Shown: positions 45,608 to 54,480 of the stretch, in pieces
How the letters are laid out: every line of letters begins with the position of its first letter
Position numbering within the stretch: the first letter of the stretch is position 1
NCBI RefSeq assembly: GCF_012910785.2
Contig: NZ_WTVH02000010.1
Coordinates: 1,240,001-1,304,000 of the forward strand
Source of the DNA: Aromatoleum buckelii
Lineage (GTDB): Bacteria > Pseudomonadota > Gammaproteobacteria > Burkholderiales > Rhodocyclaceae
DNA: 64,000 nt
Direction of reading: 5' to 3'
The notes under the pieces: model-generated
The model's database searches: none
Seen by the model: only the letters and a program-made list of their open reading frames with translations
Told to the model about the DNA's origin: nothing
Position numbers and translations under genes: made by a program

Positions 45608-46901
45608 AATAATCAACCTTTCTCTTTCAGCGGCCTTATTCCTGATTGCGTGGCTTGCTAAAAATGTGGTTGGAGTTTGGTTGAATCCTGTTTCAATATT
45701 TTCACTTTTCTGGTTTTTCTTTACGGCATTCCCCCTTTTTGTTGCATTTGAAGCGCCTGTTAACCCGCTAGCTATTGCATATATTCTAGCATTTTGCATT
45801 TTCTTCTCGTTATCAGCTTTGTTTTTTCGATGGCGTCGCGGATTTATACGAAACGCAAACAAGCTATCGGCGGCACACTATTTTGATAGACCATTAATAA
45901 CGATCGCACTTTATTCATCCTGCACTTTTGCAACCCTAATGCTCATCATTGGGATGCTACAGCAGGGATTTTCAATCGCCCTGCTGCTAGACAGTCCTCT
46001 CTCTATCGGCGGAACATATGCTAGTAAACGATACTCGGGCGAGATTGTGTCGAGCGTTTACTCACAAATTGGTCTGCAGTTCAGCTATTGTACGGTTGTA
46101 TTAGGAGGGCTGCTCTACGGTTCGCGGGATACAACAAGACGTCGGAAAAAATTGATAATTATTTCATTTCTCCCGTCTTTGCTGGTGGTGTTTTTACAAA
46201 GTGCTAAGGGGTTGTTTTTCTTTTCTGTGTTCTTATTTATTGGCGGAGTGTTAGTTACAAAAATATATGATAAAAAATTTTCGCTGTTTAATGGTGCAGA
46301 GATTCGAACCTTAGCGACATACGGGCTTTTTGCGCTTCCCGTAGTTATTGCGTCATTCCTATCGCGTGGAATTTACCAACTTAATGATAGTGTACTAATA
46401 ATTAGTCGCCTCAGGTATTATTTGATCAGCTATTCCTCTGTGCACCTTCCTGCATTTTCCGACTGGTTTTCTGACCGATATACCGGGGAATCATCGATGG
46501 GATATCGGCAGGATTTTCTTAGCATGGGGTTCTATACTTTCATGTCGTTTTTTCGACTTGCGGGTGACGATCGGCCCGTTCTGGCCGGTATTTATGACGA
46601 ATATTATTCGTATGGAGATACGATTCAGGGAAATCTCTATACTGCATTCCGTGGTCTAATTAGTGACTTTACACTTCCTGGAAGCCTGCTTGTCGCCTTC
46701 ATTCTTGGCGGGCTATGTAATTTCTTTTATTGGCGACTACTAAGCAGCCGAAGCAGTGCGTTCTCAACGTTGTTTTTTATCTATTTTGTGGCAATAAGCT
46801 ATCAAACGTATATTGTAAGCTCACTTACATGGATTACAATTCCGGTTGCTTTTCTGGTGCAGTGGGTCATGCTTCACTTTTTAATGAAGACCAGAGTTTA
46901 G
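45588..46901 (+). CDS. wzy: Wzy-type O-antigen/exopolysaccharide repeat-unit polymerase
   Basis: A 437-residue polytopic protein with about ten to eleven membrane segments and a periplasmic loop of ~80 residues near 290-370 (SRLRYYLISYSSVHLPAFSDWFSD ... DEYYSYGDTIQGNLYTAFRG). That topology and position next to wzx support a Wzy polymerase, although such proteins are too diverse for direct motif proof. The start is a GTG at 45588 that overlaps the wzx end by 20 bases. It is AT-rich like its neighbours. Confidence 0.8.
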   Translation: MDIFLLKIINLSLSAALFLIAWLAKNVVGVWLNPVSIFSLFWFFFTAFPLFVAFEAPVNPLAIAYILAFCIFFSLSALFFRWRRGFIRNANKLSAAHYFDRPLITIALYSSCTFATLMLIIGMLQQGFSIALLLDSPLSIGGTYASKRYSGEIVSSVYSQIGLQFSYCTVVLGGLLYGSRDTTRRRKKLIIISFLPSLLVVFLQSAKGLFFFSVFLFIGGVLVTKIYDKKFSLFNGAEIRTLATYGLFALPVVIASFLSRGIYQLNDSVLIISRLRYYLISYSSVHLPAFSDWFSDRYTGESSMGYRQDFLSMGFYTFMSFFRLAGDDRPVLAGIYDEYYSYGDTIQGNLYTAFRGLISDFTLPGSLLVAFILGGLCNFFYWRLLSSRSSAFSTLFFIYFVAISYQTYIVSSLTWITIPVAFLVQWVMLHFLMKTRV

Positions 46902-46914
46902 CTGAGATTTGAAT

Positions 46915-47757
46915 ATGAAAATCTGCATGATTCCGGTGTGTTACAATGCGCATGATGACGCTTTGCGGCTTCTTGACTCTGTTGATCGCGCTTTGAAGAT
47001 TTATTCTGGTTTCACGCTCGACGTTATTCTGGCTGACAATTCTACGATACCATCGAATATAGATATATCATCGCGGCGGTATGGATATGCCATTCATTGG
47101 CTAAAAAATAATAATGTCGGATATTTTCCGGCGTTCAATAATGCTCTGGCTAGATTGCAAGTTGAGAGTTATGATTTTGTGATTGTATGTAATGTTGACC
47201 TGGTGATTGCGGAGAATTTTTTTTTGATTTTAGCAAAACATCCATTGGCGCGTGAGACGGGCTTGATTGCCCCAAGCATCTTATCGGAAAAAAATGGCCG
47301 TGATCTAAATCCAAAGATTATTCACCGACCAAGTGCTCGCAAGATGAAATTTATGCGCATGATTTGTTCTAGCGCGACACTGTTCACCTGGTATCAAAAG
47401 CTAGCCTCCATACGTGAACAATCACGCGCTCGCAGTCAAAAGCGCAGGTATCTGTCATTTTCATCGGCCGAACGTATTCAGAATAAGCCAATGTACGGCG
47501 CGCATGGTTCATTTATGGTCTTTACTCGACACTACTTTGCCATGGGTGCACACGTTTTCTACCCAAGATTTCTTTTTGGCGAAGAGGTCTTTGTTGCTGA
47601 GCAATTAAGAATTCATGGCTTAAAGATCGAACACGTCCCAGGATTGCGAGTTTTCGATAAAGAGCATGCATCGACATCACAAATTAGACTTGATTTTATT
47701 CGTGCCGAGCATAAGAAATCTTATGAATATTTATATGGACAGTTTTATGCTAAGTAA
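46915..47757 (+). CDS. Family 2 glycosyltransferase
   Basis: A 280-residue GT-A-fold glycosyltransferase (MKICMIPVCYNAHDDALRLLDSV, then VILADNSTIPS, WLKNNNVGYFPAFNNAL, and VIVCNVDLVIAENFF as the metal-binding DxD-like segment). It resembles GT2 rhamnosyl- or galactosyl-type transferases with NNGFGAGNN-like motifs; the sugar cannot be predicted. ATG 46915 follows the wzy stop closely. AT-rich composition and adjacency mark it as part of the same acquired block. Confidence 0.85.
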   Translation: MKICMIPVCYNAHDDALRLLDSVDRALKIYSGFTLDVILADNSTIPSNIDISSRRYGYAIHWLKNNNVGYFPAFNNALARLQVESYDFVIVCNVDLVIAENFFLILAKHPLARETGLIAPSILSEKNGRDLNPKIIHRPSARKMKFMRMICSSATLFTWYQKLASIREQSRARSQKRRYLSFSSAERIQNKPMYGAHGSFMVFTRHYFAMGAHVFYPRFLFGEEVFVAEQLRIHGLKIEHVPGLRVFDKEHASTSQIRLDFIRAEHKKSYEYLYGQFYAK

Positions 47758-47900
47758 AAAATAGAATGGACCGCCTCACTATTTTTTATGGATTTGTTCG
47801 AAAGAATATCCAAGCACGGAATGACACGACGAGCGCCGCCAGGATTCAAAGTGGAGGGGGCGCGAAGACATAATTAAATATTTTCAACATTGAGAGTAGG
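47758..47900. other. Composition boundary between the AT-rich block and the GC-rich oxidoreductase
   Basis: A 143-base gap. The first 60 bases are AT-rich like the preceding genes, then the sequence turns GC-rich. It holds a 29-codon ORF (MDLFERISKHGMTRRAPPGF...) that I do not recognise. Confidence 0.4.
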
Positions 47901-50036
47901 ATGAAACAAATCCTCCAAGACATGACCAAGGGCGGCACTAGCGTCGCGCAGGCGCCCGCTCCGCAGGTTTCCCGCGAAAGCGTGATCATCAATAGTCGTG
48001 TTTCACTGATCTCCGCCGGTACTGAGCGCATGCTGGTCGGCTTCGGCAAGGCTTCCTATCTGGAGAAGGCCCGTCAGCAGCCCGAGAAGGTGAAGATGGT
48101 GCTGGAAAAGGTCGTCACCGATGGGCTGATGAGCACCATCGAGGCGGTGCAGTCCAAGCTGGCGCTGCCGCTGCCGCTGGGTTACTGCAATGTCGGCGTG
48201 GTGGTCGAGGTTGGCGCAGGCGTGGAGGGTTTAAAGGTCGGTGACCGGGTAGTGTCCAATGGCCCTCATGCCGACGTGGTGAAGGTGCCGAAAAACCTCT
48301 GCGCGCGCATCCCCGACGAGGTGGACGACGAGGCGGCCTCCTTCGTGGTCGTGGCCAGCATCGGTCTGCAGGGTATCCGCCTGGCCCAACCAACCCTTGG
48401 CGAAGCCTTCGTGGTGACCGGCGTCGGTCTGATCGGCCTGCTGACCGTGCAACTGCTGCGCGCCCAGGGTTGCCGCGTACTGGCCATCGACTTCGACGAT
48501 GCCAAGCTGGAGCTGGCGCGGCAGTATGGCGCGACCACCTGCAACCCCGGCAAGGGCGAAGACCCGGTGGCTGCCGGCATGGCCTTCAGCCGTGGCCAGG
48601 GCGTCGACGGCGTGATCATCACCGCTTCGACCAAGTCGAACGATCCAGTCACCCAGGCGGCGCGCATGAGCCGCAAGCGTGGGCGCATCGTCCTGGTCGG
48701 CGTCACCGGCCTGGAACTGAACCGCGCCGATTTTTACGAAAAGGAGCTCACCTTCCAGGTGTCCTGCTCCTACGGTCCCGGTCGCTACGACCCCTCCTAC
48801 GAGGACAAGGGCCAGGATTATCCGCTGGGCTTCGTGCGCTGGACCGAACAACGCAACTTCGAGGCGGTGCTGGACATGCTGGCCAGCGGCCGGCTGGACG
48901 TGAAACCGCTGGTCACCCATCGCTTCGCCTTCGAGGATGCGCCGCAGGCCTACCAAGCCCTGACCGATGACAAGGCCGGCCTGGGCATCCTCCTGCAATA
49001 CACTTCGGACGTGGCCGCGCGCGCGGTTCGTCAAGTGACTCTCACCCCGTCCGTCAGCTTCAACGCCCAACGCCCGGTGATGGGTTTCATCGGCGCCGGC
49101 AACTATGCCTCGCGCATGCTGATTCCGGCCTTCAAGGCCGCTGGTGCGCAGTTCCACACCATCGTTACCGCTGGCGGCATCAACGGGGTGATCCACGGCG
49201 AGAAGGCCGGCTTTGCCGAAGCCTCTACCGATACGGGGGCCATGCTGGGCAATTCGGCGATCAATACCGTGGCCATCGTCACCCGTCACGATAGCCATGC
49301 CCGCTTCGTCGCCCAGGCCCTGCGGGCCGGCAAGAACGTCTTCGTCGAGAAGCCGCTAGCCATCGATTTTGCCGGTCTGGACGAGGTGCAAAGCGCGTAC
49401 AGCGCGGCTCATGCGAACGGCAAAGGCCCGCAACTGATGATAGGCTTCAACCGCCGCTTTTCGACTCAAGTGCAGAAGATGAAGGCCTTGGTGGAGCCGG
49501 TGAAGGAGCCCAAGTCATTCATTATGACCATGAACGCCGGTGCCATCCCGGCCGACCACTGGACTCAGGACAATGAGGTCGGCGGCGGGCGGATCATCGG
49601 CGAGGCTTGCCACTTCATCGACCTGATGCGCTTCCTGGCCGGCAGCAAGATCGTTTCTATCCAGGCCCGTCGCATGGGCGATGCGCCCGGCGTGGCAGTC
49701 ACCGAGGACAAGGCGTCCATCACCCTCGGCTTCGAGGACGGCTCGTTCGGCACCATCCTCTACTTGGCCAACGGCGCCGCCAGCTTCCCGAAGGAGCGCG
49801 TCGAGGTGTTCGCTGCCGGCCGTGTGCTCCAGCTGGACAACTTCCGCAAGCTCAGGGCCTACGGCTGGCCGGGCTTCTCCAAGCTCAACCTGTGGAAGCA
49901 GGACAAGGGTCAGAACGCTTGCGCGGCCGCCTTCCTGCAAGGCATCGAGCAGGGCAAGCCGGCGATTGCCGCAGACGAGATCTTCGAGGTAGCCCGCATA
50001 ACCATCGAAGTCGCCGAGCTGTTGCGCAACCAGTGA
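47901..50036 (+). CDS. Two-domain oxidoreductase: zinc-type MDR dehydrogenase fused to Gfo/Idh/MocA oxidoreductase
   Basis: A 711-residue fusion. Residues 1-360 are a medium-chain dehydrogenase-like domain (SLISAGTERMLVGFGKASYLEKARQQPEKV, then FVVTGVGLIGLLTVQLLRAQG). Residues ~390-711 are a Gfo/Idh/MocA domain (GFIGAGNYASRMLIPAFK, then NVFVEKPLAIDF, IGFNRRFS, and GEACHFIDLMRFLAG). Such fusions recur in polysaccharide clusters next to heparinase-like and GT4 genes and are thought to modify a nucleotide-linked or lipid-linked sugar. The reaction is unproven. Codon choice differs from the AT-rich block before it. A 3' remnant of a related gene follows. Confidence 0.88.
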   Translation: MKQILQDMTKGGTSVAQAPAPQVSRESVIINSRVSLISAGTERMLVGFGKASYLEKARQQPEKVKMVLEKVVTDGLMSTIEAVQSKLALPLPLGYCNVGVVVEVGAGVEGLKVGDRVVSNGPHADVVKVPKNLCARIPDEVDDEAASFVVVASIGLQGIRLAQPTLGEAFVVTGVGLIGLLTVQLLRAQGCRVLAIDFDDAKLELARQYGATTCNPGKGEDPVAAGMAFSRGQGVDGVIITASTKSNDPVTQAARMSRKRGRIVLVGVTGLELNRADFYEKELTFQVSCSYGPGRYDPSYEDKGQDYPLGFVRWTEQRNFEAVLDMLASGRLDVKPLVTHRFAFEDAPQAYQALTDDKAGLGILLQYTSDVAARAVRQVTLTPSVSFNAQRPVMGFIGAGNYASRMLIPAFKAAGAQFHTIVTAGGINGVIHGEKAGFAEASTDTGAMLGNSAINTVAIVTRHDSHARFVAQALRAGKNVFVEKPLAIDFAGLDEVQSAYSAAHANGKGPQLMIGFNRRFSTQVQKMKALVEPVKEPKSFIMTMNAGAIPADHWTQDNEVGGGRIIGEACHFIDLMRFLAGSKIVSIQARRMGDAPGVAVTEDKASITLGFEDGSFGTILYLANGAASFPKERVEVFAAGRVLQLDNFRKLRAYGWPGFSKLNLWKQDKGQNACAAAFLQGIEQGKPAIAADEIFEVARITIEVAELLRNQ

Positions 50037-50086
50037 AAAGGATCCCGAGAGGTGGCGTGTGCGGCTTCTTTACTTTGCAGAAGTAG

Positions 50087-50152
50087 AAGATCCGTTCTGC
50101 GCCAATCTCGCTGAGCGAAATTTTTGAAGTCAGCCGCGTAACGATCGAAGCG
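50087..50152 (+). pseudogene. 3' remnant of a second two-domain oxidoreductase
   Basis: In frame from 50087 one reads KIRSAPISLSEIFEVSRVTI and then EATQT. This matches the C-terminus of the gene before it (KPAIAADEIFEVARITIEVA). Nothing upstream of 50087 continues the frame. The piece looks like the end of a paralogue or former allele replaced by recombination. Confidence 0.75.
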
Positions 50153-50163
50153 ACTCAAACGAC

Positions 50164-51270
50164 ATGGAATATATGAAAACCATTGACATCATCGCGGGCG
50201 CTCGCCCGAACTTCATGAAAATCGCGCCGATCATTCGTGCCTTCAAGGCACGTGAGGCGGAAGGCGGGCCGCTGCGGTATCGGTTGGTGCATACCGGCCA
50301 GCACTACGACGCCCGGATGTCCGGCGACTTTTTTACCCAGTTGGGAATTCCCGAGCCGGACGTGAACCTGGAAGTGGGCTCTGGTACGCAGGCCGAGCAG
50401 GCGGCTACGATCATGACGCGCTACGAGCGCCTGCTGCTCGATGCCAAGAGCGACCTGTGCTTGGTGGTGGGCGACGTGACTTCGACGATGGCCTGCGCAA
50501 TCGCCGCGCAAAAGCTGCACGTGCCGGTGGCGCACGTGGAGGCCGGAATCCGCTCGGGGGACTGGACGATGCCCGAGGAGATCAACCGGATGGTGACCGA
50601 TGCAATCACGAACTGGTTCTTCACCACCAGCGAAGTCGCAAACGACAACCTTCGCCGCAGCGGTGTGAGCGACGACCGGATTTTCTTTGTCGGGAACACG
50701 ATGATCGACACGCTGCTGGTAAATCTGCCGCGCCTGCAGAAGCCAGGCTTCTGGGACGAGCTGAGGCTAAAGGCGAGCGAATACTTCGTGGTGACATTGC
50801 ACCGCCCGACTAACGTCGACAAGGGCGACGGTTTCGCCCGCCTGCTCGCCGCGATCGGCGAGGGTACGCGCGGGTTGCCGGTGGTGTTCCCGGTGCATCC
50901 ACGCACCGCGAAAACCCTGCGCGATCTGGACGAGGTGCCGGCGAACTTCCGCCTGGTCGATCCGCAGCCGTATCTGGAGTTCAACTATCTGGTGAAGAGC
51001 GCCAAGGCGGTGATCACCGATTCGGGTGGCATTACGGAAGAAACGACCGTGATGGGCGTACCGTGCATGACCTTGCGCGACAACACCGAACGCCCAGAGA
51101 CGGTGACGGTGGGCACTAACGAATTGATCGGCACCAACCCAGACGCGCTGGCGCCCGCGCTCGACAAGCTGTTTGCTGGCGAGTGGAAACGGGGAGGTAT
51201 TCCGGCATTGTGGGATGGCAAGACCGCCGAGCGGATCGTCGCTAGACTCGAGAAGCTGCTTTGCAAGTGA
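50164..51270 (+). CDS. wecB: UDP-N-acetylglucosamine 2-epimerase, non-hydrolysing
   Basis: A 365-368-residue WecB-family enzyme. It starts IDIIAGARPNFMKIAPIIRAF, has HTGQHYDARMSGDFFTQLG, the catalytic-region HVEAGIRSGDWTMPEEINRMVTD, LHRPTNVD, and DSGGITEETTVMGVPCMTLRDNTERPETV. It interconverts UDP-GlcNAc and UDP-ManNAc. No ManNAc dehydrogenase (wecC) lies in the window, so ManNAc itself may be the building block. ATG 50164 or 50173 may start it. The next gene overlaps its stop (GTGA). Confidence 0.95.
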   Translation: MEYMKTIDIIAGARPNFMKIAPIIRAFKAREAEGGPLRYRLVHTGQHYDARMSGDFFTQLGIPEPDVNLEVGSGTQAEQAATIMTRYERLLLDAKSDLCLVVGDVTSTMACAIAAQKLHVPVAHVEAGIRSGDWTMPEEINRMVTDAITNWFFTTSEVANDNLRRSGVSDDRIFFVGNTMIDTLLVNLPRLQKPGFWDELRLKASEYFVVTLHRPTNVDKGDGFARLLAAIGEGTRGLPVVFPVHPRTAKTLRDLDEVPANFRLVDPQPYLEFNYLVKSAKAVITDSGGITEETTVMGVPCMTLRDNTERPETVTVGTNELIGTNPDALAPALDKLFAGEWKRGGIPALWDGKTAERIVARLEKLLCK

Positions 51271-53099
51271 GCCTTGCAACGCAGGCGCGTACCGCGCTCG
51301 CACTCGGGGTGCCGAATCTGGCGCGGGCGTTCTCGTACCGCCTGCGGGTGAAGTCGGGCTTGACTTCCGCGCGCCGCCTGCGGGGCGAGGCGCCTTGCGG
51401 CCCTTTTTTTGCTGTGCCGTCGTCGGTCGCGCGCGATCTTCCTCTGCCGGAAACCTGGCAGACGCACGCACGGCTCTTTAGCTATTGGCCGATCGCGGTG
51501 AGCGATGCGCCGCCAGATTGGCATTGCAACCTGCTTACCGGTAAGCGCATTGCAGCCCCCGAGCGTGAATGGTGGCGGATCCCGGATTTCGACCCCGCGG
51601 TGGGCGACATCAAGCTCATTTGGGAGGCCTCTCGCTTCGATTGGGTGATTGCCCACGCGCAGCGTTTGCGCGGCGGCGATGCCGCTGCGGTTGCGCGGCT
51701 GAATGATTGGCTGGAGGATTGGTGTCGGTGCAATCCGCCGTATTGCGGGCCCAACTGGAAGTGCGGGCAGGAAGCCTCGATTCGGGTAATGCATCTGGCC
51801 ATGGCGACGGTGTTGCTCGGGCAGTCGGAGGCGCCGCTGCCGAGTTTGCTGGAACTGGTGCGGCTGCACCTGCAACGGATCGAACCCACCATCGCCTACG
51901 CCGTTTCGCAGGACAACAACCACGGCACGTCGGAGGCTGCCGCGTTGTTCATCGGCGGTAGCTGGCTGGCGCGGAATGGCCTTGGGGATGGTGTTCGCTG
52001 GGAGGCGCTGGGGCGCAAGTGGCTGGAGAACCGCGCGGCGCGGCTGATTGGTGACGATGGCAGCTTCAGCCAGTATTCGGTGACCTATCACCGGGTGATG
52101 CTGGATACCTTCTGCATGGTCGAGGTGTGGCGTCGGCGAGCCGGCTTGCCGGCGTTTTCGGAGCGCTGGCGCGCGCGTACGCACGCGGCGACGCGCTGGT
52201 TGCGTACGTTGGTGCGTGTCGAGAACGGCGACGCGCCGAACGTGGGCGCCAACGACGGCGCCCGGCTGCTTCAACTGACTGATACCGACTACCGCGATTT
52301 TCGGCCGAGCGTCCAACTGGCCGCGGCGCTGTTCGAGGACGGTTGCGCGTACGCGGAGGACGGGCCATGGAACTTGCCGCTGCGCTGGCTGGGAGTGGAG
52401 GTGCCGACGCGAATGCTCGACACGCTCTGGAGCAATGCGTTCGACGAGGGCGGCTTTGCGGTATTGCACAACAGCGATGCGATGGCCTTATTACGCTATC
52501 CGCGTTTCCGTTATCGCCCCAGCCAGGCCGACGCCCTGCATCTCGACCTGTGGCTTGGCAAACGTAACCTGCTGCGCGATGCCGGCACCTACAGCTACAA
52601 CACCGAAGCGCAGTGGCTGAACTACTTCCCCGGCACGGCGGGCCACAACACGGTGCAGTTTGACGACCGTGATCAGATGCCACGGCTGAGCCGCTTCCTG
52701 TTCGGCGACTGGCTCAAGACACGCGAGCGCGACACGGTGACGGACGACGGCACTACGGTTGCATTCGGCGCGGCCTACCGCGACTGCAAGGGGGCATATC
52801 ACCGCCGGCGGGTGTCGTTACGTGAAAACTGGCTGCGGGTAGAAGACCGTGTAGAGGGTTTTGCCCGCAAGGCTGTGTTGCGTTGGCGACTAGAGCCGGG
52901 CGACTGGTGGATCGAGGGCAACACCGTGCGCAACGGTAAGCATTACCTGCGGGTCGAGGCCGGCGAAGGGCTGGTGCGCTTCGCACTCGTCACCGGCTGG
53001 GAGTCGCGTTACTACCTAGAAAAGACCGAAGTTCCCGTGCTCGAAGTGGAAGTCAATCGGGCCGGAACCTTGATTAGCGAGTATTGCTGGGCACCATGA
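51267..53099 (+). CDS. Heparinase II/III-family protein
   Basis: A 610-residue protein. An N-terminal alpha-helical toroid region (PPDWHCNLLTGKRI, NWKCGQEASIRVMHLA, AVSQDNNHGTSEAAALFIGG) is followed by the heparinase II/III-like beta-sandwich (LHLDLWLGKRNLLRDAGTYSYN, then YFPGTAGHNTVQFDDRDQMP). The His and Tyr-rich motifs (NNHGTSE, GTAGHNT) are those of the polysaccharide lyase fold. No signal peptide is visible, so it may act in the cytoplasm or be noncanonical. Such proteins regularly sit with the two-domain oxidoreductase in capsule loci. Start GTG 51267 overlaps the wecB stop; its own stop overlaps the GT4 start in ATGA. Confidence 0.87.
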   Translation: MSLATQARTALALGVPNLARAFSYRLRVKSGLTSARRLRGEAPCGPFFAVPSSVARDLPLPETWQTHARLFSYWPIAVSDAPPDWHCNLLTGKRIAAPEREWWRIPDFDPAVGDIKLIWEASRFDWVIAHAQRLRGGDAAAVARLNDWLEDWCRCNPPYCGPNWKCGQEASIRVMHLAMATVLLGQSEAPLPSLLELVRLHLQRIEPTIAYAVSQDNNHGTSEAAALFIGGSWLARNGLGDGVRWEALGRKWLENRAARLIGDDGSFSQYSVTYHRVMLDTFCMVEVWRRRAGLPAFSERWRARTHAATRWLRTLVRVENGDAPNVGANDGARLLQLTDTDYRDFRPSVQLAAALFEDGCAYAEDGPWNLPLRWLGVEVPTRMLDTLWSNAFDEGGFAVLHNSDAMALLRYPRFRYRPSQADALHLDLWLGKRNLLRDAGTYSYNTEAQWLNYFPGTAGHNTVQFDDRDQMPRLSRFLFGDWLKTRERDTVTDDGTTVAFGAAYRDCKGAYHRRRVSLRENWLRVEDRVEGFARKAVLRWRLEPGDWWIEGNTVRNGKHYLRVEAGEGLVRFALVTGWESRYYLEKTEVPVLEVEVNRAGTLISEYCWAP

Positions 53100-54313
53100 G
53101 AGTCCTTTATTTTCATCAGCACTTTTCCACCCCACGGGGTGCGGCAGGCATCCGCTCATACGAAATGGCGCGGCGGCTGGTCGCGCGCGGCCATCAGGTG
53201 ACCATGGCGTGCGGCAGTTACGGCTTGGGCGAGACCGGGCTGAGCGCGCCTTTCGTTGGCGGCACGCGACGGGGCACGGTGGATGGGATCGACATCGTCG
53301 AGTTTGACCTCGCGTATTCGAACAGCGACGGTTTCGTTAAGCGCGCGATGACCTTCGTCAAGTTCGCCGTGCGCAGCGTTGGGCTGGCGCTGACCGAGCG
53401 TTACGACTTGGTATTCGCCACCACGACACCCCTGACCGCCGGTATTCCAGGCATCTTCGCACGCTGGCTGCGGGGCAAGCCGTTCGTATTCGAGGTGCGC
53501 GACCTGTGGCCGGAACTGCCCAAGGCCATGGGCGTAATCAAAAACCCGCTGGTTCTGAGTGCCATGTCCGCGCTTGAATGGGCTAGCTATCGTTCGGCGC
53601 ATCGATTGGTGGGATTGTCACCAGGCATCGTCGAGGGCATTGCACATCGTGGCGTCACACGCGAACGCATTGCGCTGGTACCCAACGGCTGCGATTTGGA
53701 AATTTTCGGAGGGGATGTGCAGGCATGGCGACCGGATGCAGTCAAGCCAACCGAGCTACTTGCCTCCTTCACCGGCACGCACGGGGTCGCCAACGGGCTT
53801 GATGCGGTGCTCGACGCCGCCGCGGAGTTGAAGCGGCGTGGGCGTGACGACATCAAGATCCTGCTGATCGGACAGGGCAAGCTCAAGCCCGTCCTGCAGG
53901 CACGTGCCGAACGCGAAGGGCTGAACAACGTGGTGTTCCACGACCCGGTCAACAAGGCGAAGCTCGCAGGGCTAATGGCGAGCACGGATGTCGGCCTGCA
54001 GATTCTGGCGAACGTGCCAGCCTTTTATTACGGAACTTCACCCAATAAGTTCTTCGACTACATCGCGGCCGGGCTGCCGGCGCTCAACAACTATCCAGGC
54101 TGGTTGGCGGGAATGATCGAGGAGAACCGCTGCGGCTTTGCGGTACCGCCGGATAACCCTCAAGCATTTGCCGACGCGCTCGAAAAGGCTGCGGACGACC
54201 GTGAGGCGCTCAAGAAGATGGGACAGCGCGGCAAAAAGCTGGCGATCCGCGAGTTCGACCGGCAGAAGCTCGCCGACAGCTGGGTCGATTGGCTGGAAGG
54301 CGCGCGCGCATGA
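53096..54313 (+). CDS. Family 4 glycosyltransferase (WbuB-like)
   Basis: A 405-residue GT-B enzyme. The N-terminal acceptor domain begins MRVLYFHQHFSTPRGAAGIRSYEMARRLVARGHQV. VFEVRDLWPELPKAMGVIK is characteristic of WbuB-type FucNAc transferases. The donor domain shows LVPNGCDLEIF, FTGTHGVANGLDAVLDA, and FYYGTSPNKFFDYIAAGLPALNNYPGW. It adds one sugar, possibly an N-acetylated deoxysugar, to the lipid-linked unit. It is coupled on both sides through ATGA overlaps, at its 3' end with a broken phosphoglycosyl transferase start. Confidence 0.92.
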   Translation: MRVLYFHQHFSTPRGAAGIRSYEMARRLVARGHQVTMACGSYGLGETGLSAPFVGGTRRGTVDGIDIVEFDLAYSNSDGFVKRAMTFVKFAVRSVGLALTERYDLVFATTTPLTAGIPGIFARWLRGKPFVFEVRDLWPELPKAMGVIKNPLVLSAMSALEWASYRSAHRLVGLSPGIVEGIAHRGVTRERIALVPNGCDLEIFGGDVQAWRPDAVKPTELLASFTGTHGVANGLDAVLDAAAELKRRGRDDIKILLIGQGKLKPVLQARAEREGLNNVVFHDPVNKAKLAGLMASTDVGLQILANVPAFYYGTSPNKFFDYIAAGLPALNNYPGWLAGMIEENRCGFAVPPDNPQAFADALEKAADDREALKKMGQRGKKLAIREFDRQKLADSWVDWLEGARA

Positions 54314-54440
54314 TCAAGCGTGAATTCGACATCGTGGCACGGTTTTGGATCTGCTCTTGTTGGCGCTGATGAGCGCCGCTCTGAGTTGCAGATCCGCAAG
54401 AAACTGGGCTCACCTGCTTTTTTAAACCTTGTACGTGCAG
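54310..54440 (+). pseudogene. Degenerate initiating sugar-phosphate transferase (PglC/WcaJ-type) fragment
   Basis: The ATG at 54310 opens MIKREFDIVA, the standard start of PglC-type phosphoglycosyl transferases. The frame then shifts to VLDLLLLALMSAA (the membrane hairpin) and again to LQIRKKLGSPAFLNLVRA, matching the family's IRLKLGSPVFFRQVR. Everything downstream of that point, including the catalytic Asp-Glu, is missing. Two frameshifts and a large deletion make it non-functional. Confidence 0.8.
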
Positions 54441-54480
54441 CAAGCGTAAGTACCTGCTTGCTCACAAACTCTTTCTTGTC

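Noticed and set aside
47788-47877. 29-codon ORF before the two-domain oxidoreductase
   Set aside because: Too short, no recognisable family, and crosses a composition boundary.
50046-50129. Short ORF RVRLLYFAEVEDPFCANLAERNF between the oxidoreductase and wecB
   Set aside because: The overlapping frame has clear homology to the oxidoreductase C-terminus, which explains the sequence better.
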